A stretch of DNA of 22,108 bases from CAJBVG01 sp044337515 (lineage in GTDB: Bacteria > Bacteroidota > Bacteroidia > Sphingobacteriales > Sphingobacteriaceae): positions 1-22,108 of the forward strand of contig JBIINK010000037.1 in assembly GCA_044337515.1 (NCBI GenBank). Direction: 5' to 3'. The notes beneath the pieces were generated by a model that saw only the letters and a list, made by a program, of their open reading frames with translations, was not told where the DNA came from and searched no databases. The position numbers and the translations under genes were made by a program. Numbering within the stretch: position 1 is the stretch's first letter; each line of letters begins with the position of its first letter. Below are positions 1 to 8,105 of this stretch, piece after piece.

Positions 1-665
1 GTGGTTTGTGTATTTAAAACAACTGGAGCTGATTTATTAGTTACATCAACAATAGAAAATGTTCCACTATTAATTTCTCCAGCATATAATTTATTATTTC
101 GAACAATACCATCATGTACGTACTTACCCGTGTAAGCACCCGCTACTGTTGGGTTCCAAGGGTCGGCAAGATTAATTATTAATGCTCCAGTAAGGGAAAC
201 TGAGTTGTTAGCACCATAGAGGTATAAAAATCCATTATCAATATGCAAAGCATGCACATTACTAATTAAGCCATTAGCTGTGTATTGTTTGGTTTTTATG
301 CTATCTGGTAAGTATTGCAAATCAACTATAGTTACACCAAAGGTATTATCAGAATGCTCCGTAGTAATATAAGCGTAATGTTGCCAAGTGCGAATTTCTC
401 GCCAAAGTGAACGAGGTCCTGGAACCTTAAATAAAGTAACTGGATTGGAAGGTGAAGTAATATTAATGATGGCGCAGGCATCGGTAAGTGTACTCGAACC
501 TGAACATCCTAAAAGTGCATATTCTTTATTCCCTTGCTTATAACCCCATATATTGGCATAGCCATTATTACCGATTGACAAGGTGCTCAACTGAGTTAAA
601 TTGTATTGAGCAAAGCTTAAACAACTATAAATTAGTGAAATAGCTAGGAGTACAAGTCTTTTCAT
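1..665 (-). CDS. Choice-of-anchor-B / LVIVD-type exported protein, 3' end outside the window
   Basis: The minus-strand frame is open from an ATG at 665 to the window edge, giving about 221 residues without the C-terminus. It starts with a signal peptide (MKR, then a hydrophobic stretch, likely cleaved after SFA at about residue 19). The body reads as beta-propeller repeats in which short lines about an event alternate with phrases such as INITSPSNPV, IINLADPWNPTV and IVDVTNKSAPV, typical of LVIVD repeats in choice-of-anchor-B proteins. These are secreted, often by the type IX system with a C-terminal sorting domain; that part lies outside the window, so sorting is inferred. The gene follows the response regulator on the same strand after a 68-bp gap holding an 11-bp inverted repeat. 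The biological role is unknown. Confidence 0.8.
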   Translation of the reverse strand, partial: MKRLVLLAISLIYSCLSFAQYNLTQLSTLSIGNNGYANIWGYKQGNKEYALLGCSGSSTLTDACAIINITSPSNPVTLFKVPGPRSLWREIRTWQHYAYITTEHSDNTFGVTIVDLQYLPDSIKTKQYTANGLISNVHALHIDNGFLYLYGANNSVSLTGALIINLADPWNPTVAGAYTGKYVHDGIVRNNKLYAGEINSGTFSIVDVTNKSAPVVLNTQT

Positions 666-667
666 AA

Positions 668-702
668 GTAGAATTTTTAAATAAGATAAGCAAAAATTCT
701 AC
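668..702. repeat. 11-bp perfect inverted repeat just upstream of the exported-protein start
   Basis: GTAGAATTTTT at 668-678 is matched by its exact reverse complement at 692-702, with a 13-base loop. The stem is AT-rich. On the minus strand it ends two bases before the ATG at 665, so it would fold in the 5' leader. No U-run follows on the minus strand, so it does not look like a standard terminator for the response regulator gene. Confidence 0.5.
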
Positions 703-733
703 CAAAAAATACTGATAAATGGAATATTAACGA

Positions 734-1099
734 TTAGTTATTCGTGTTGGCTAACACTTTAGTAATACGGAGTATTAATTCATCCATATTTACTGGCTTA
801 ATTACAAAATCATCGGCTCCCATACCTATGGCTGTTTGTATCACTTCTACATCATCTAATGCTGAAATTAATATCACAGGAATCTTTTTGTTCTCCGCTT
901 TAATAACTTCTAATAACTCTAATCCCGACATAAACGGCATCATAATGTCTGAAATTACTAAATCAGGTGTTTCATTTTTAATGATTTCTAATGCTTCTCT
1001 GCCGTCAGTACAACTTACTACTTCGTAACCTGCAGATATCATTTGATGTTCGATCAATTTGATCGCCATTTCTTCATCATCAACAATTAATACTTTCAT
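734..1099 (-). CDS. Single-domain response regulator (CheY-like receiver)
   Basis: This 121-residue protein is one receiver domain with no output domain. All signature residues are visible: the acidic pair D7-D8, the phospho-acceptor D51 in the SDIMMP motif, the switch S79, and K101 in the VIKP motif. It would accept a phosphoryl group from a histidine kinase or from an HPt protein and act through protein contacts rather than DNA binding. The HPt gene lies 13 bp upstream on the same strand, so the two are probably co-transcribed and may be partners. No histidine kinase is present in the window. The ATG start is well placed for a complete first beta strand (KVLIVDDE). Confidence 0.92.
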   Translation of the reverse strand: MKVLIVDDEEMAIKLIEHQMISAGYEVVSCTDGREALEIIKNETPDLVISDIMMPFMSGLELLEVIKAENKKIPVILISALDDVEVIQTAIGMGADDFVIKPVNMDELILRITKVLANTNN

Positions 1100-1112
1100 A
1101 TCTCAATTTTTT

Positions 1113-1469
1113 TTATGCTCTAACAAGACTTAATTTATACTCGTTAATTTCTTGCATTGCAGGTTGTGTTCGAGTTTTTAAATTTTTAAATAATGCCGGG
1201 ATGCTTTCTAACTCCGATAAAATTTTTGCATCTTTTTCAATCTTGACTAATATCTCTTTTAAATCATGCATCCCCATATACGCATAGGTTGCTTTTAATT
1301 TATGTGCATAAAATCCAGTTTGATCCCAATTCATGTCGTTTATTGCCGCCTCAAGAATTAAAAGGGTTTCGGGAGTTTTCGTTAGAAACAAATCAATCAT
1401 TTCTAACATAAAATCATCGTTCCCTTTAGAGACTTCTTTCAAATAAGTTAAATCGTATGTATTAGGCAC
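1113..1469 (-). CDS. Stand-alone HPt (histidine phosphotransfer) protein
   Basis: This is a 118-residue, largely helical protein with the HPt signature around H56 (HKLKA, compared with the usual HxLKG) and the acidic and hydrophobic spacing of an HPt four-helix bundle. It would shuttle phosphoryl groups between a kinase's receiver domain and a final response regulator. The start is a GTG at 1469 preceded by an A-rich stretch (ATTAAA); no good ATG lies nearby and the GTG gives a natural N-terminus. The response regulator gene follows after 13 bp. The family assignment rests on one motif plus size and helical pattern, so it is strong but not absolute. Confidence 0.8.
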   Translation of the reverse strand: MPNTYDLTYLKEVSKGNDDFMLEMIDLFLTKTPETLLILEAAINDMNWDQTGFYAHKLKATYAYMGMHDLKEILVKIEKDAKILSELESIPALFKNLKTRTQPAMQEINEYKLSLVRA

Positions 1470-1516
1470 TTTAATCTATATTATAAGTTGAAGGTATTAA
1501 TTATTCTGAACATTCA

Positions 1517-1990
1517 CTAAATTTTAGTCACGGCTAACTCATCTTTACACTCTGAAATTAGGGTAGAAATTGATTTTTGAAATTCGGGATGAATCCATTC
1601 TGGACTTAATTCCAACATCGGAATTAAAACAAACATTCTATTCTGCATATGAGGGTGTGGAACTTCCAACTTTTCTTCCTTAATTATAGCCGATTCCATT
1701 GCAATGATATCGATGTCGATAATTCTTGGCTCCCACTTGTTTAATCGTGTTCTGCCCATCGACTCTTCAATATCTATTAACTTTTTCATAAATAGATTCG
1801 GGGCCATATTTGTTTCAAGCTCAATAGCCTGATTATAGAAATCAGATTGATTGGTGTTTCCCCAAGCGGCAGTCATATAGATAGACGATTCTTTTAGCTC
1901 ACCGAAAAAATCTTTGAGTTTGGTTTTAGCTAACTCGAGCTGCTGAATAGGATTTTCTAAATTACTCCCTAATAATAATATCGATTTCAT
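1517..1990 (-). CDS. folK: 2-amino-4-hydroxy-6-hydroxymethyldihydropteridine pyrophosphokinase (HPPK)
   Basis: FolK transfers pyrophosphate from ATP to 6-hydroxymethyl-7,8-dihydropterin in cytosolic folate synthesis. The 157-residue length is normal. The N-terminal LLLGSN strand, the HPPK signature around residues 85-96 (R89 and the magnesium-binding D92 and D94 in RIIDIDII) and the conserved PHPHMQNRMF segment from residue 111 are all present. It is transcribed divergently from sppA with a 53-bp gap that must hold both promoters. The HPt gene lies 47 bp downstream on the same strand, so read-through is possible. Folate supply links it loosely to thyA at the other end of the window. Confidence 0.95.
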   Translation of the reverse strand: MKSILLLGSNLENPIQQLELAKTKLKDFFGELKESSIYMTAAWGNTNQSDFYNQAIELETNMAPNLFMKKLIDIEESMGRTRLNKWEPRIIDIDIIAMESAIIKEEKLEVPHPHMQNRMFVLIPMLELSPEWIHPEFQKSISTLISECKDELAVTKI

Positions 1991-2043
1991 CGCTATAAAA
2001 ATAAAGGGATTTTATTATTATTATTGCATATAATCTAAATAAG

Positions 2044-3813
2044 ATGAAACAATTTTTCAAAACAGTTTTTGCGAGCATGATAGGGTCTTTCTTATCTATA
2101 CTTTTGCTCATATTTGTAATCGTACTTGTTTCTATAGGTACTGTGCTCTCTCTCAGTTCTGATGAAAAAGTGAATGTTAAAGAACATTCTATTTTACACA
2201 TACAATTAAACGAATCTATTGCCGAACGCAGTAACGACCAACAAATAGATTTACCAAGCTATTTAAATTTCACAAACAGTAATCGCTTAGGGCTCAATAA
2301 CATTTTAGCTAATATTCGTAATGCTAAAAACGATGATAATATTGATGGCATCTTTTTAGACCTTAGTACTATCGATGCTGGACTATCAACCGTTGAAGAA
2401 ATTCGTAATGCTTTAATCAAGTTTAAAGAATCCAATAAGTTTATATATGCTTACAGCGAATACTATACCCAAAAAGCTTACTACCTAGCATCTGTATCTG
2501 ATAGTATATTTTTAAACCCTTCAGGCTTATTAGAATTTAAAGGTGTAAATGCTCAGTACATGTTCTTTCAACATGCCTTAGAAAAATTAGAGATATCTCC
2601 AGAAATTATTCGTGTTGGTTCTTTCAAAAGTGCTGTAGAACCATACATGTTAGACCATATGAGTGATTCCAATAAACTACAAACGAATGTGTATTTATCC
2701 GCATTATTCGGACACATGGTTCAAAATATTGCAACCGCTCGTAACTTGTCATACGATAGCACCTTTGCCATTGCAAAGAATTTGAAAGTAAGAACTGCTG
2801 AAGATGCGGTAACTTTTAAGTTAGCGGATGCATTAATTTACAAAGATGAATTGCTTGACAAATTTGCTCATGAAACAAAGCAAGCTAATAGCAATGAAAT
2901 CAATTACATTAGCCTTCGTAAATATTCGAAATCGATGAAATCAGAGATCTCTACTGCAAAAGATAAGGTTGCTATTATCTATGCAAATGGTGAAATTAAT
3001 GGTGGAAATGGTGATGATGAAAGCATTGGTTCTGAAAAACTATCTCATGAAATTCGCAAAGCAAGATTAGATAAATCGATCAAATCAATTGTATTACGTA
3101 TCAACTCTCCTGGGGGAAGCGCCTTAGCTTCAGATGTTATTTGGAGAGAAGTTATTCTTGCCAAAGCAGCGAAACCAGTAATCGTTTCTATGGGTGATGT
3201 AGCAGCATCTGGTGGGTATTACATTGCTTGTGCTGCCGATACCATTGTGGCTGAACCTACAAGCATTACAGGCTCTATAGGTGTGTTTGGTGTATTGTTC
3301 AACATGCAAAAATTCTTTAACAATAAATTAGGCATAACATTCGACCAAGTGAAGATTGGCGATTACGCTGATTTAGGAAATTATACTAAACCCCTATCTC
3401 CTGCCGAACGATATATTATCCAAAATGAAATCAATAGAATTTATGCAGATTTTACGAACAAAGTTTCTGCTGGTCGTCATATGCCAATTGATAAAGTAAG
3501 AAGCATCGCCGAAGGTAGAGTATGGAGTGGTATTGATGCTAAACGTATTGGCTTAGTGGATGTATTAGGAAATCTAGAAGATGCTGTAAACATCGCTGCA
3601 AAAAAAGCAAAGTTAACAGAGTATAGAATTGTAAATTATCCTGAAATGGAAGATCCTTTCGATAAGATAATGAAATCACTAACTAACGAAGCACGCATCT
3701 ACCTAATGCCTAATGAATACAAGGCTCTAGCACCATACATTAAATCATTAGAACAAGTAAAAAACAGCAAAGGAATTCAAGCTCGATTACCTTTAAACTT
3801 CGAGATTAATTAA
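2044..3813 (+). CDS. sppA: Signal peptide peptidase SppA, long (67K) type
   Basis: This 589-residue membrane-anchored serine peptidase degrades leftover signal peptides. One transmembrane helix lies at about residues 12-33, followed by two tandem SppA (ClpP-like fold) domains, as in the long Escherichia coli form. The catalytic lysine is K195 (GSFKSAVEP) in the first domain. The nucleophile is S389 (GDVAASGGYY) in the second, followed by the ITGSIGVFG segment. It is the first gene of a compact operon: its TAA is one base from the polX-like ATG. The ATG is preceded by AAATAAG rather than by a ribosome-binding site, as is usual in this phylum. Confidence 0.96.
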   Translation: MKQFFKTVFASMIGSFLSILLLIFVIVLVSIGTVLSLSSDEKVNVKEHSILHIQLNESIAERSNDQQIDLPSYLNFTNSNRLGLNNILANIRNAKNDDNIDGIFLDLSTIDAGLSTVEEIRNALIKFKESNKFIYAYSEYYTQKAYYLASVSDSIFLNPSGLLEFKGVNAQYMFFQHALEKLEISPEIIRVGSFKSAVEPYMLDHMSDSNKLQTNVYLSALFGHMVQNIATARNLSYDSTFAIAKNLKVRTAEDAVTFKLADALIYKDELLDKFAHETKQANSNEINYISLRKYSKSMKSEISTAKDKVAIIYANGEINGGNGDDESIGSEKLSHEIRKARLDKSIKSIVLRINSPGGSALASDVIWREVILAKAAKPVIVSMGDVAASGGYYIACAADTIVAEPTSITGSIGVFGVLFNMQKFFNNKLGITFDQVKIGDYADLGNYTKPLSPAERYIIQNEINRIYADFTNKVSAGRHMPIDKVRSIAEGRVWSGIDAKRIGLVDVLGNLEDAVNIAAKKAKLTEYRIVNYPEMEDPFDKIMKSLTNEARIYLMPNEYKALAPYIKSLEQVKNSKGIQARLPLNFEIN

Positions 3814-3814
3814 C

Positions 3815-5470
3815 ATGAAGAGTAATAAGGAAATTGTTTCGGCCTTAAAATTATTAGGTCAATTAATGGAGCTACACGATGGAAATTCATTTAAGATAAA
3901 ATCCATCAATAATGCAACCTTTAAACTTGGAAAATTTGCCGAATTACTTGCCGAAAAATCGGAAGATGATTTAGCAAAAATCGAAGGCGTTGGTAAAAGT
4001 GTAGCCGGTAAAATTATTGAATTCATCACTACCAATGTTATAAAAGAACTTGAAGAGTTAAAAGCCATAACTCCTCCAGGACTATTGGATATGTTGAGTA
4101 TCAAAGGACTTGGACCAAAGAAAATTCAAATTATTTGGCAACAATTATCCATCGATACCATTGGCGAATTATACTACGCTTGTATAGAAAACAGACTTAT
4201 TGAAGCCAAAGGTTTTGGTTATAAAACTCAAGAAGAAGTAAAAAAACTTATTGAATTTAATTTGATGAATAAGGGCTCACTCTTATTATCGAATGCATTA
4301 GGTTTATTAAAAGAGTTAAATTCGAAAACAGGAAATACATTGTTTGCTTCAGGGCAATTGGCTCGGCATTGTGAAATTATCACAGAACTTTCTTTTACTG
4401 CAAAAAAATCTTCTCAAGATGAAATCCTAAACGGACTTTCTTCTGAAGAAAGTTTGTCGGGTAATTTAGAAGACAATACGTGGAAAGGCTTATATAATAA
4501 TGCTTCTAGCCTTAGCATCGATTTTATTTCTGAAGAGAATTGGGTGATGGATAATTTCTTAAAATCAGCTACTCCAGAACATCTTGCTTTGTTAACAGGT
4601 TTCGATGAAGCTTCCCTCCGATTAAAAAACATTACCTCCGAAGATGAACTATACGCTAGCATCAACATGCAATTTATTCCAACTCCAATGCGTGAAGGAT
4701 TGCGAGAAGTTGAACAAGCGAAAGCACATAAAATACCAACATTAATACGCAACGAAGATTTAAAAGGGAGTTTGCATAACCACAGCACTTGGTCGGATGG
4801 AATACATACGCTCGAAGAAATGGCCGTGTATTGCCACCAATTAGGTTACACATACTTGGGTATTTGTGATCACTCACAATCGGCATTTTATGCCAATGGA
4901 TTGAAAGTAGATAGAGTATTAGCTCAACATGCAGAAATTGAATTATTAAATACAAAATATCCCAACTTCCATATATTTAAAGGAATTGAGTCGGATATAT
5001 TAAATGATGGTTCATTAGATTACGAGACGGACATCCTTTCGAAATTCGATTTCATTGTAGCTTCTGTACACTCCAATTTAAAGATGGATGAAGAGAAAGC
5101 TAACCATCGTATATTAAAAGCCATTGAGAACCCTTATACCACTATGCTTGGGCATCCAACTGGACGTTTGCTACTCGCACGACAAGGTTATCCGATAAAT
5201 CACAAACTCATTATTGATGCTTGTGCAGCAAATAATGTATCCATTGAAATTAATGCCAATCCTTTGCGTTTAGATTTAGATTGGCGTTGGGTTGATTATG
5301 CCTTATCAAAAGGTGTATATTTAAGTATTAATCCCGATGCTCATAAAAAAGAAGGTTACCAGGATATGAAATATGGAGTACTTGTTGGTCAGAAAGGTGG
5401 ACTATCAAAAGAATTTTGTTTGAACGCTTGGACGAAAGAAGAACTCTCTGCTTACTTTAAAAAGAAATGA
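3815..5470 (+). CDS. polX: PolX-like protein: HhH + degenerate polymerase + PHP phosphoesterase domain
   Basis: The 551-residue protein has the PolX order. Residues 1-150 form the 8-kDa and helix-hairpin-helix region (IEGVGKSVAGKI and IKGLGPKKI). Residues 150-300 are the polymerase palm region. From about residue 315 comes a PHP domain with intact metal ligands (HNHSTWSDG with H321, H323 and D328; then CDHS, GIESDI, VASVHS, GHPTGR, NPDAH). PolX enzymes act in base-excision repair; the PHP domain supplies 3'-5' exonuclease or AP-endonuclease type activity. In the palm, the usual GSxRRxKExxxDxD block reads SGQLARHCEIITELS, so the two catalytic aspartates are E191 and S193; only the third (D236) is kept. 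Polymerase activity is therefore doubtful. Its stop overlaps the GT9 start (ATGA). Confidence 0.9.
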   Translation: MKSNKEIVSALKLLGQLMELHDGNSFKIKSINNATFKLGKFAELLAEKSEDDLAKIEGVGKSVAGKIIEFITTNVIKELEELKAITPPGLLDMLSIKGLGPKKIQIIWQQLSIDTIGELYYACIENRLIEAKGFGYKTQEEVKKLIEFNLMNKGSLLLSNALGLLKELNSKTGNTLFASGQLARHCEIITELSFTAKKSSQDEILNGLSSEESLSGNLEDNTWKGLYNNASSLSIDFISEENWVMDNFLKSATPEHLALLTGFDEASLRLKNITSEDELYASINMQFIPTPMREGLREVEQAKAHKIPTLIRNEDLKGSLHNHSTWSDGIHTLEEMAVYCHQLGYTYLGICDHSQSAFYANGLKVDRVLAQHAEIELLNTKYPNFHIFKGIESDILNDGSLDYETDILSKFDFIVASVHSNLKMDEEKANHRILKAIENPYTTMLGHPTGRLLLARQGYPINHKLIIDACAANNVSIEINANPLRLDLDWRWVDYALSKGVYLSINPDAHKKEGYQDMKYGVLVGQKGGLSKEFCLNAWTKEELSAYFKKK

Positions 5471-6438
5471 AAATATTAGTTATTCGTTTTAGTTCTATAG
5501 GTGATATCGTATTAACGAGTCCGGTGGTGCGTTGTTTAAAAAAGCAAATGAATGCTGAGGTGCATTTCCTAACAAAATCAAGCTTCTTACCTATTTTAGA
5601 GAATAATCCTTACATCGATAAAGTACATGTTTTATCATCTATGTTTGATAAAACGGTTGAAGAATTAAAGAAAGAAAAATTCGATTACATTATCGACCTT
5701 CATAATAATTTAAGAACTATACGATTCAAAAAAGCTTTGAATATAGAAGCATTCACCTTTGATAAATTGAATATTAAAAAATGGCTCTTGGTGAATTTGA
5801 AATGGAACCGTATGCCAAAAGAACATATCGTAGATCGTTACCTCGATACCTGTAAAACATTAGGCGTAAAAAATGATGGTGAAGGTTTAGATTATTTCAT
5901 TGCGAAAAAAGATGAAATTGACTTAGCTGAATTACCTTCTGTTTTCTACAAAAACTATATTGCATTAGTGATTGGGGCACAACACGGCACCAAAAGATTA
6001 CCGCTTTTAAAATTAGAGAAGTTTTGTAAAGAAAGTACTAGGCCAATTATTGTTATTGGAGGAAAAGATGATGCAGCCAATGCTTGGCATTTACAACGCA
6101 TCGCTCCAGATCGTATTATAAATGCCTGTGGTAAGTATAATTTAAATCAATCGGCTTCGCTTGTAAAACAAGCCAATATCGTAGTAACACACGATACCGG
6201 TATGATGCATATTGCTGCTGCATTTAAAAAAGAAATCTTAACAGTTTGGGGAAATACTGTACCTGAATTTGGGATGTACCCATACGAAACAAAATATACA
6301 AACTTCGAAGTGTCTAACTTATCCTGCAGACCTTGCAGTAAAATCGGCTTTGTTGCTTGTCCGAAAAAGCATTTCAAATGCATGGAAATGCAGGACATTC
6401 CTTTATTAGTGAAACTAGCGAATAAAGAAAATGAATAA
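5467..6438 (+). CDS. Glycosyltransferase family 9 (heptosyltransferase-like)
   Basis: This 323-residue GT-B fold enzyme of the ADP-heptose:LPS heptosyltransferase family adds sugars to the lipopolysaccharide core on the inner face of the membrane. Visible features are the N-terminal RFSSIGDIVLTSP motif, the acceptor-side SFLPIL segment, and the nucleotide-sugar binding HDTGMMHIAAAF motif. The C-terminal cysteine-rich segment (CRPC, ACPK, KCM) is typical of GT9 proteins. The start overlaps the polX-like stop by 4 bp and the end overlaps sixA by 8 bp, so translational coupling is likely. The exact sugar and acceptor cannot be read from the sequence. Confidence 0.92.
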   Translation: MKILVIRFSSIGDIVLTSPVVRCLKKQMNAEVHFLTKSSFLPILENNPYIDKVHVLSSMFDKTVEELKKEKFDYIIDLHNNLRTIRFKKALNIEAFTFDKLNIKKWLLVNLKWNRMPKEHIVDRYLDTCKTLGVKNDGEGLDYFIAKKDEIDLAELPSVFYKNYIALVIGAQHGTKRLPLLKLEKFCKESTRPIIVIGGKDDAANAWHLQRIAPDRIINACGKYNLNQSASLVKQANIVVTHDTGMMHIAAAFKKEILTVWGNTVPEFGMYPYETKYTNFEVSNLSCRPCSKIGFVACPKKHFKCMEMQDIPLLVKLANKENE

Positions 6439-6913
6439 GACTTTAATTCTCGCTCGACATGGTAAGGCTGAGAAGGTAAACTTTGGAGAAAACGATTTCA
6501 AAAGGAATTTAACCGAACGCGGAAATGCCAATGTTTTAAAGGTTTCTGAAGAACTTTCAAAAATACTTACTCCTCAATTAATAGTCAGTAGTCCAGCGAA
6601 TAGAGCATATCAAACTGCGCAACTATTTGCTAAAACTTTTCAAGTTTCTAAAAAAAATATTGAATTAAATGAAGCCATTTACGAAGCTTCGATGAGTGCT
6701 TTGTTAAAGGTGATTAATCAACTTGATAATTCTTACGATTGTATTCTAATGACTGGTCATAATCCCGCATTTGAATATGCAGTTGATTATTTTACGGGTG
6801 TACAAATTGGAGATTTACCAACATCGGGAACAGTGATATTAAACTTTCCATTTAGCGATTGGAAATTGATTTCGCAGGGAACTGCCGAATTAAATAAAAT
6901 TCTTATTCCTTAA
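6431..6913 (+). CDS. sixA: SixA-type phosphohistidine phosphatase (histidine phosphatase superfamily)
   Basis: This 160-residue branch-1 histidine phosphatase has the RHG motif (R9, H10 nucleophile, G11), the second arginine R58 in SSPANRAYQTA, and the late histidine H110 in MTGHNPAFE. SixA in E. coli removes phosphate from protein histidines (reported for the ArcB HPt domain and for the PTS-Ntr protein NPr). It ends the sppA operon. Its TAA lies immediately beside the convergent CLC stop with no bases between. A free HPt protein is encoded 5 kb away, a possible but unproven substrate. Confidence 0.88.
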   Translation: MNKTLILARHGKAEKVNFGENDFKRNLTERGNANVLKVSEELSKILTPQLIVSSPANRAYQTAQLFAKTFQVSKKNIELNEAIYEASMSALLKVINQLDNSYDCILMTGHNPAFEYAVDYFTGVQIGDLPTSGTVILNFPFSDWKLISQGTAELNKILIP

Positions 6914-8098
6914 TTAATGATGTTGTTGTGAGCTGTAAACGCTTATATGTCCGGAGAACAAATACGCTACTAAACAAGCAATAATAACATAGACTGAGCT
7001 GCCCATTCCGAAGAGTTCTATACCCATAATAACACAAGCAAACAAGGTATTTGTTGCTCCTGCAAAAACGGCTACAAAGCCCATTCCTGCTAGTAATGCC
7101 ATAGGTAATGGAATAAACCAAATTAATACATTTCCTAACGTAGCACCTATAAAAAACAGAGGTGTTACCTCTCCCCCTTTAAATCCAACCCCTAAGGTAA
7201 ATGCCGTTAAGAACAACTTGATCAAAAAGTCATAAGAGTTCATGGGTTCTGTAAATGCTGCAGAAATGCTTGGTAAACCCAAACCCATGTATTTATTCAT
7301 ATCGAAAAAATAATAAACGACTACGATAAACAAACCACCAATAAACGGACGAAATGGAGGGAATTTTATATAGCGTTGAAATATATCGGTAAAGGTATGT
7401 GATGACTTTGCAAACAAATAAGAAATCAATCCGAAAATAACGCCAGCGTTTATAGCCCAAAATATATTAATGAAACTTATTACAGGAACATATGGTATGA
7501 CATAAGTAGAATGCTGAATACCCCATGATAAACATACAAAGTGTGCAACAAATGCTGCTAAAATACTTTGTAAAAAATAACGAACCTGTAATTTTCTGCT
7601 ATGAAAAACTTCTAATGCAAAAATAGCACCTGCCCAAGGAGTGCCAAATACGGAGGCGAAGCCTGCACTGATGCCTATTATAATCAATGCTTTTCGAGCA
7701 TTTGCAGATAATTTAAAATAATGAGTAGCTTGATCGGCAATAGCACCCGACATTTGTACTGCCGTACCTTCTCTACCAACTGATGCACCTACTAAATGAG
7801 AAAGCATCGTTCCGATATAGACTAGCGGAGCCATTCTTATATGAATAACATCACTCGGTTCATGAAATTCTTCAAGAAGTAAATTATTTCCCTTCACTTC
7901 TTTCTCACCATAGTAATGATAGAGTAAACCAACCAGTAAACCTACAATTGGTAATGCATAAATAATGTAAGAATGAGTTAATCTAAATTGGGTTGCATGA
8001 TCTAATGTCCACAAAAAGAATGCGGATGCAGTACCTGCAAGCGTACCAATAATGACAATGATAAAAATCCAGAAGGCAATCTTTTTTAGGAGCGTCAT
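6914..8098 (-). CDS. CLC family anion/proton antiporter, CLC-F (fluoride) type
   Basis: This 394-residue integral membrane protein has about ten hydrophobic helices. CLC signatures are present: the gating glutamate E110 in GREGTAVQ (residues 108-115) and the GGEVTP block at 308-313. The chloride-type GSGIP loop is replaced by KGNNLLLEE (69-77), and proline after the gating glutamate is replaced by threonine. GREGT together with GGEVTP marks the CLC-F clade, known for fluoride/proton antiport that exports cytoplasmic fluoride. There are no CBS domains. It closes a minus-strand cassette, 7 bp after the small ORF. I see no fluoride riboswitch upstream. CLC membership is certain; fluoride specificity is inferred from motifs. 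Confidence 0.88.
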   Translation of the reverse strand: MTLLKKIAFWIFIIVIIGTLAGTASAFFLWTLDHATQFRLTHSYIIYALPIVGLLVGLLYHYYGEKEVKGNNLLLEEFHEPSDVIHIRMAPLVYIGTMLSHLVGASVGREGTAVQMSGAIADQATHYFKLSANARKALIIIGISAGFASVFGTPWAGAIFALEVFHSRKLQVRYFLQSILAAFVAHFVCLSWGIQHSTYVIPYVPVISFINIFWAINAGVIFGLISYLFAKSSHTFTDIFQRYIKFPPFRPFIGGLFIVVVYYFFDMNKYMGLGLPSISAAFTEPMNSYDFLIKLFLTAFTLGVGFKGGEVTPLFFIGATLGNVLIWFIPLPMALLAGMGFVAVFAGATNTLFACVIMGIELFGMGSSVYVIIACLVAYLFSGHISVYSSQQHH

Positions 8099-8105
8099 GC
8101 GTAAG

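Noticed and set aside
744..1028. 94-residue plus-strand ORF
   Set aside because: It is antisense to the response regulator, which has all receiver-domain residues; the plus-strand product has no recognisable features.
4414..4788. 124-residue minus-strand ORF within the polX-like gene
   Set aside because: It is a shadow of a well-supported coding frame and has serine- and leucine-rich noise composition.
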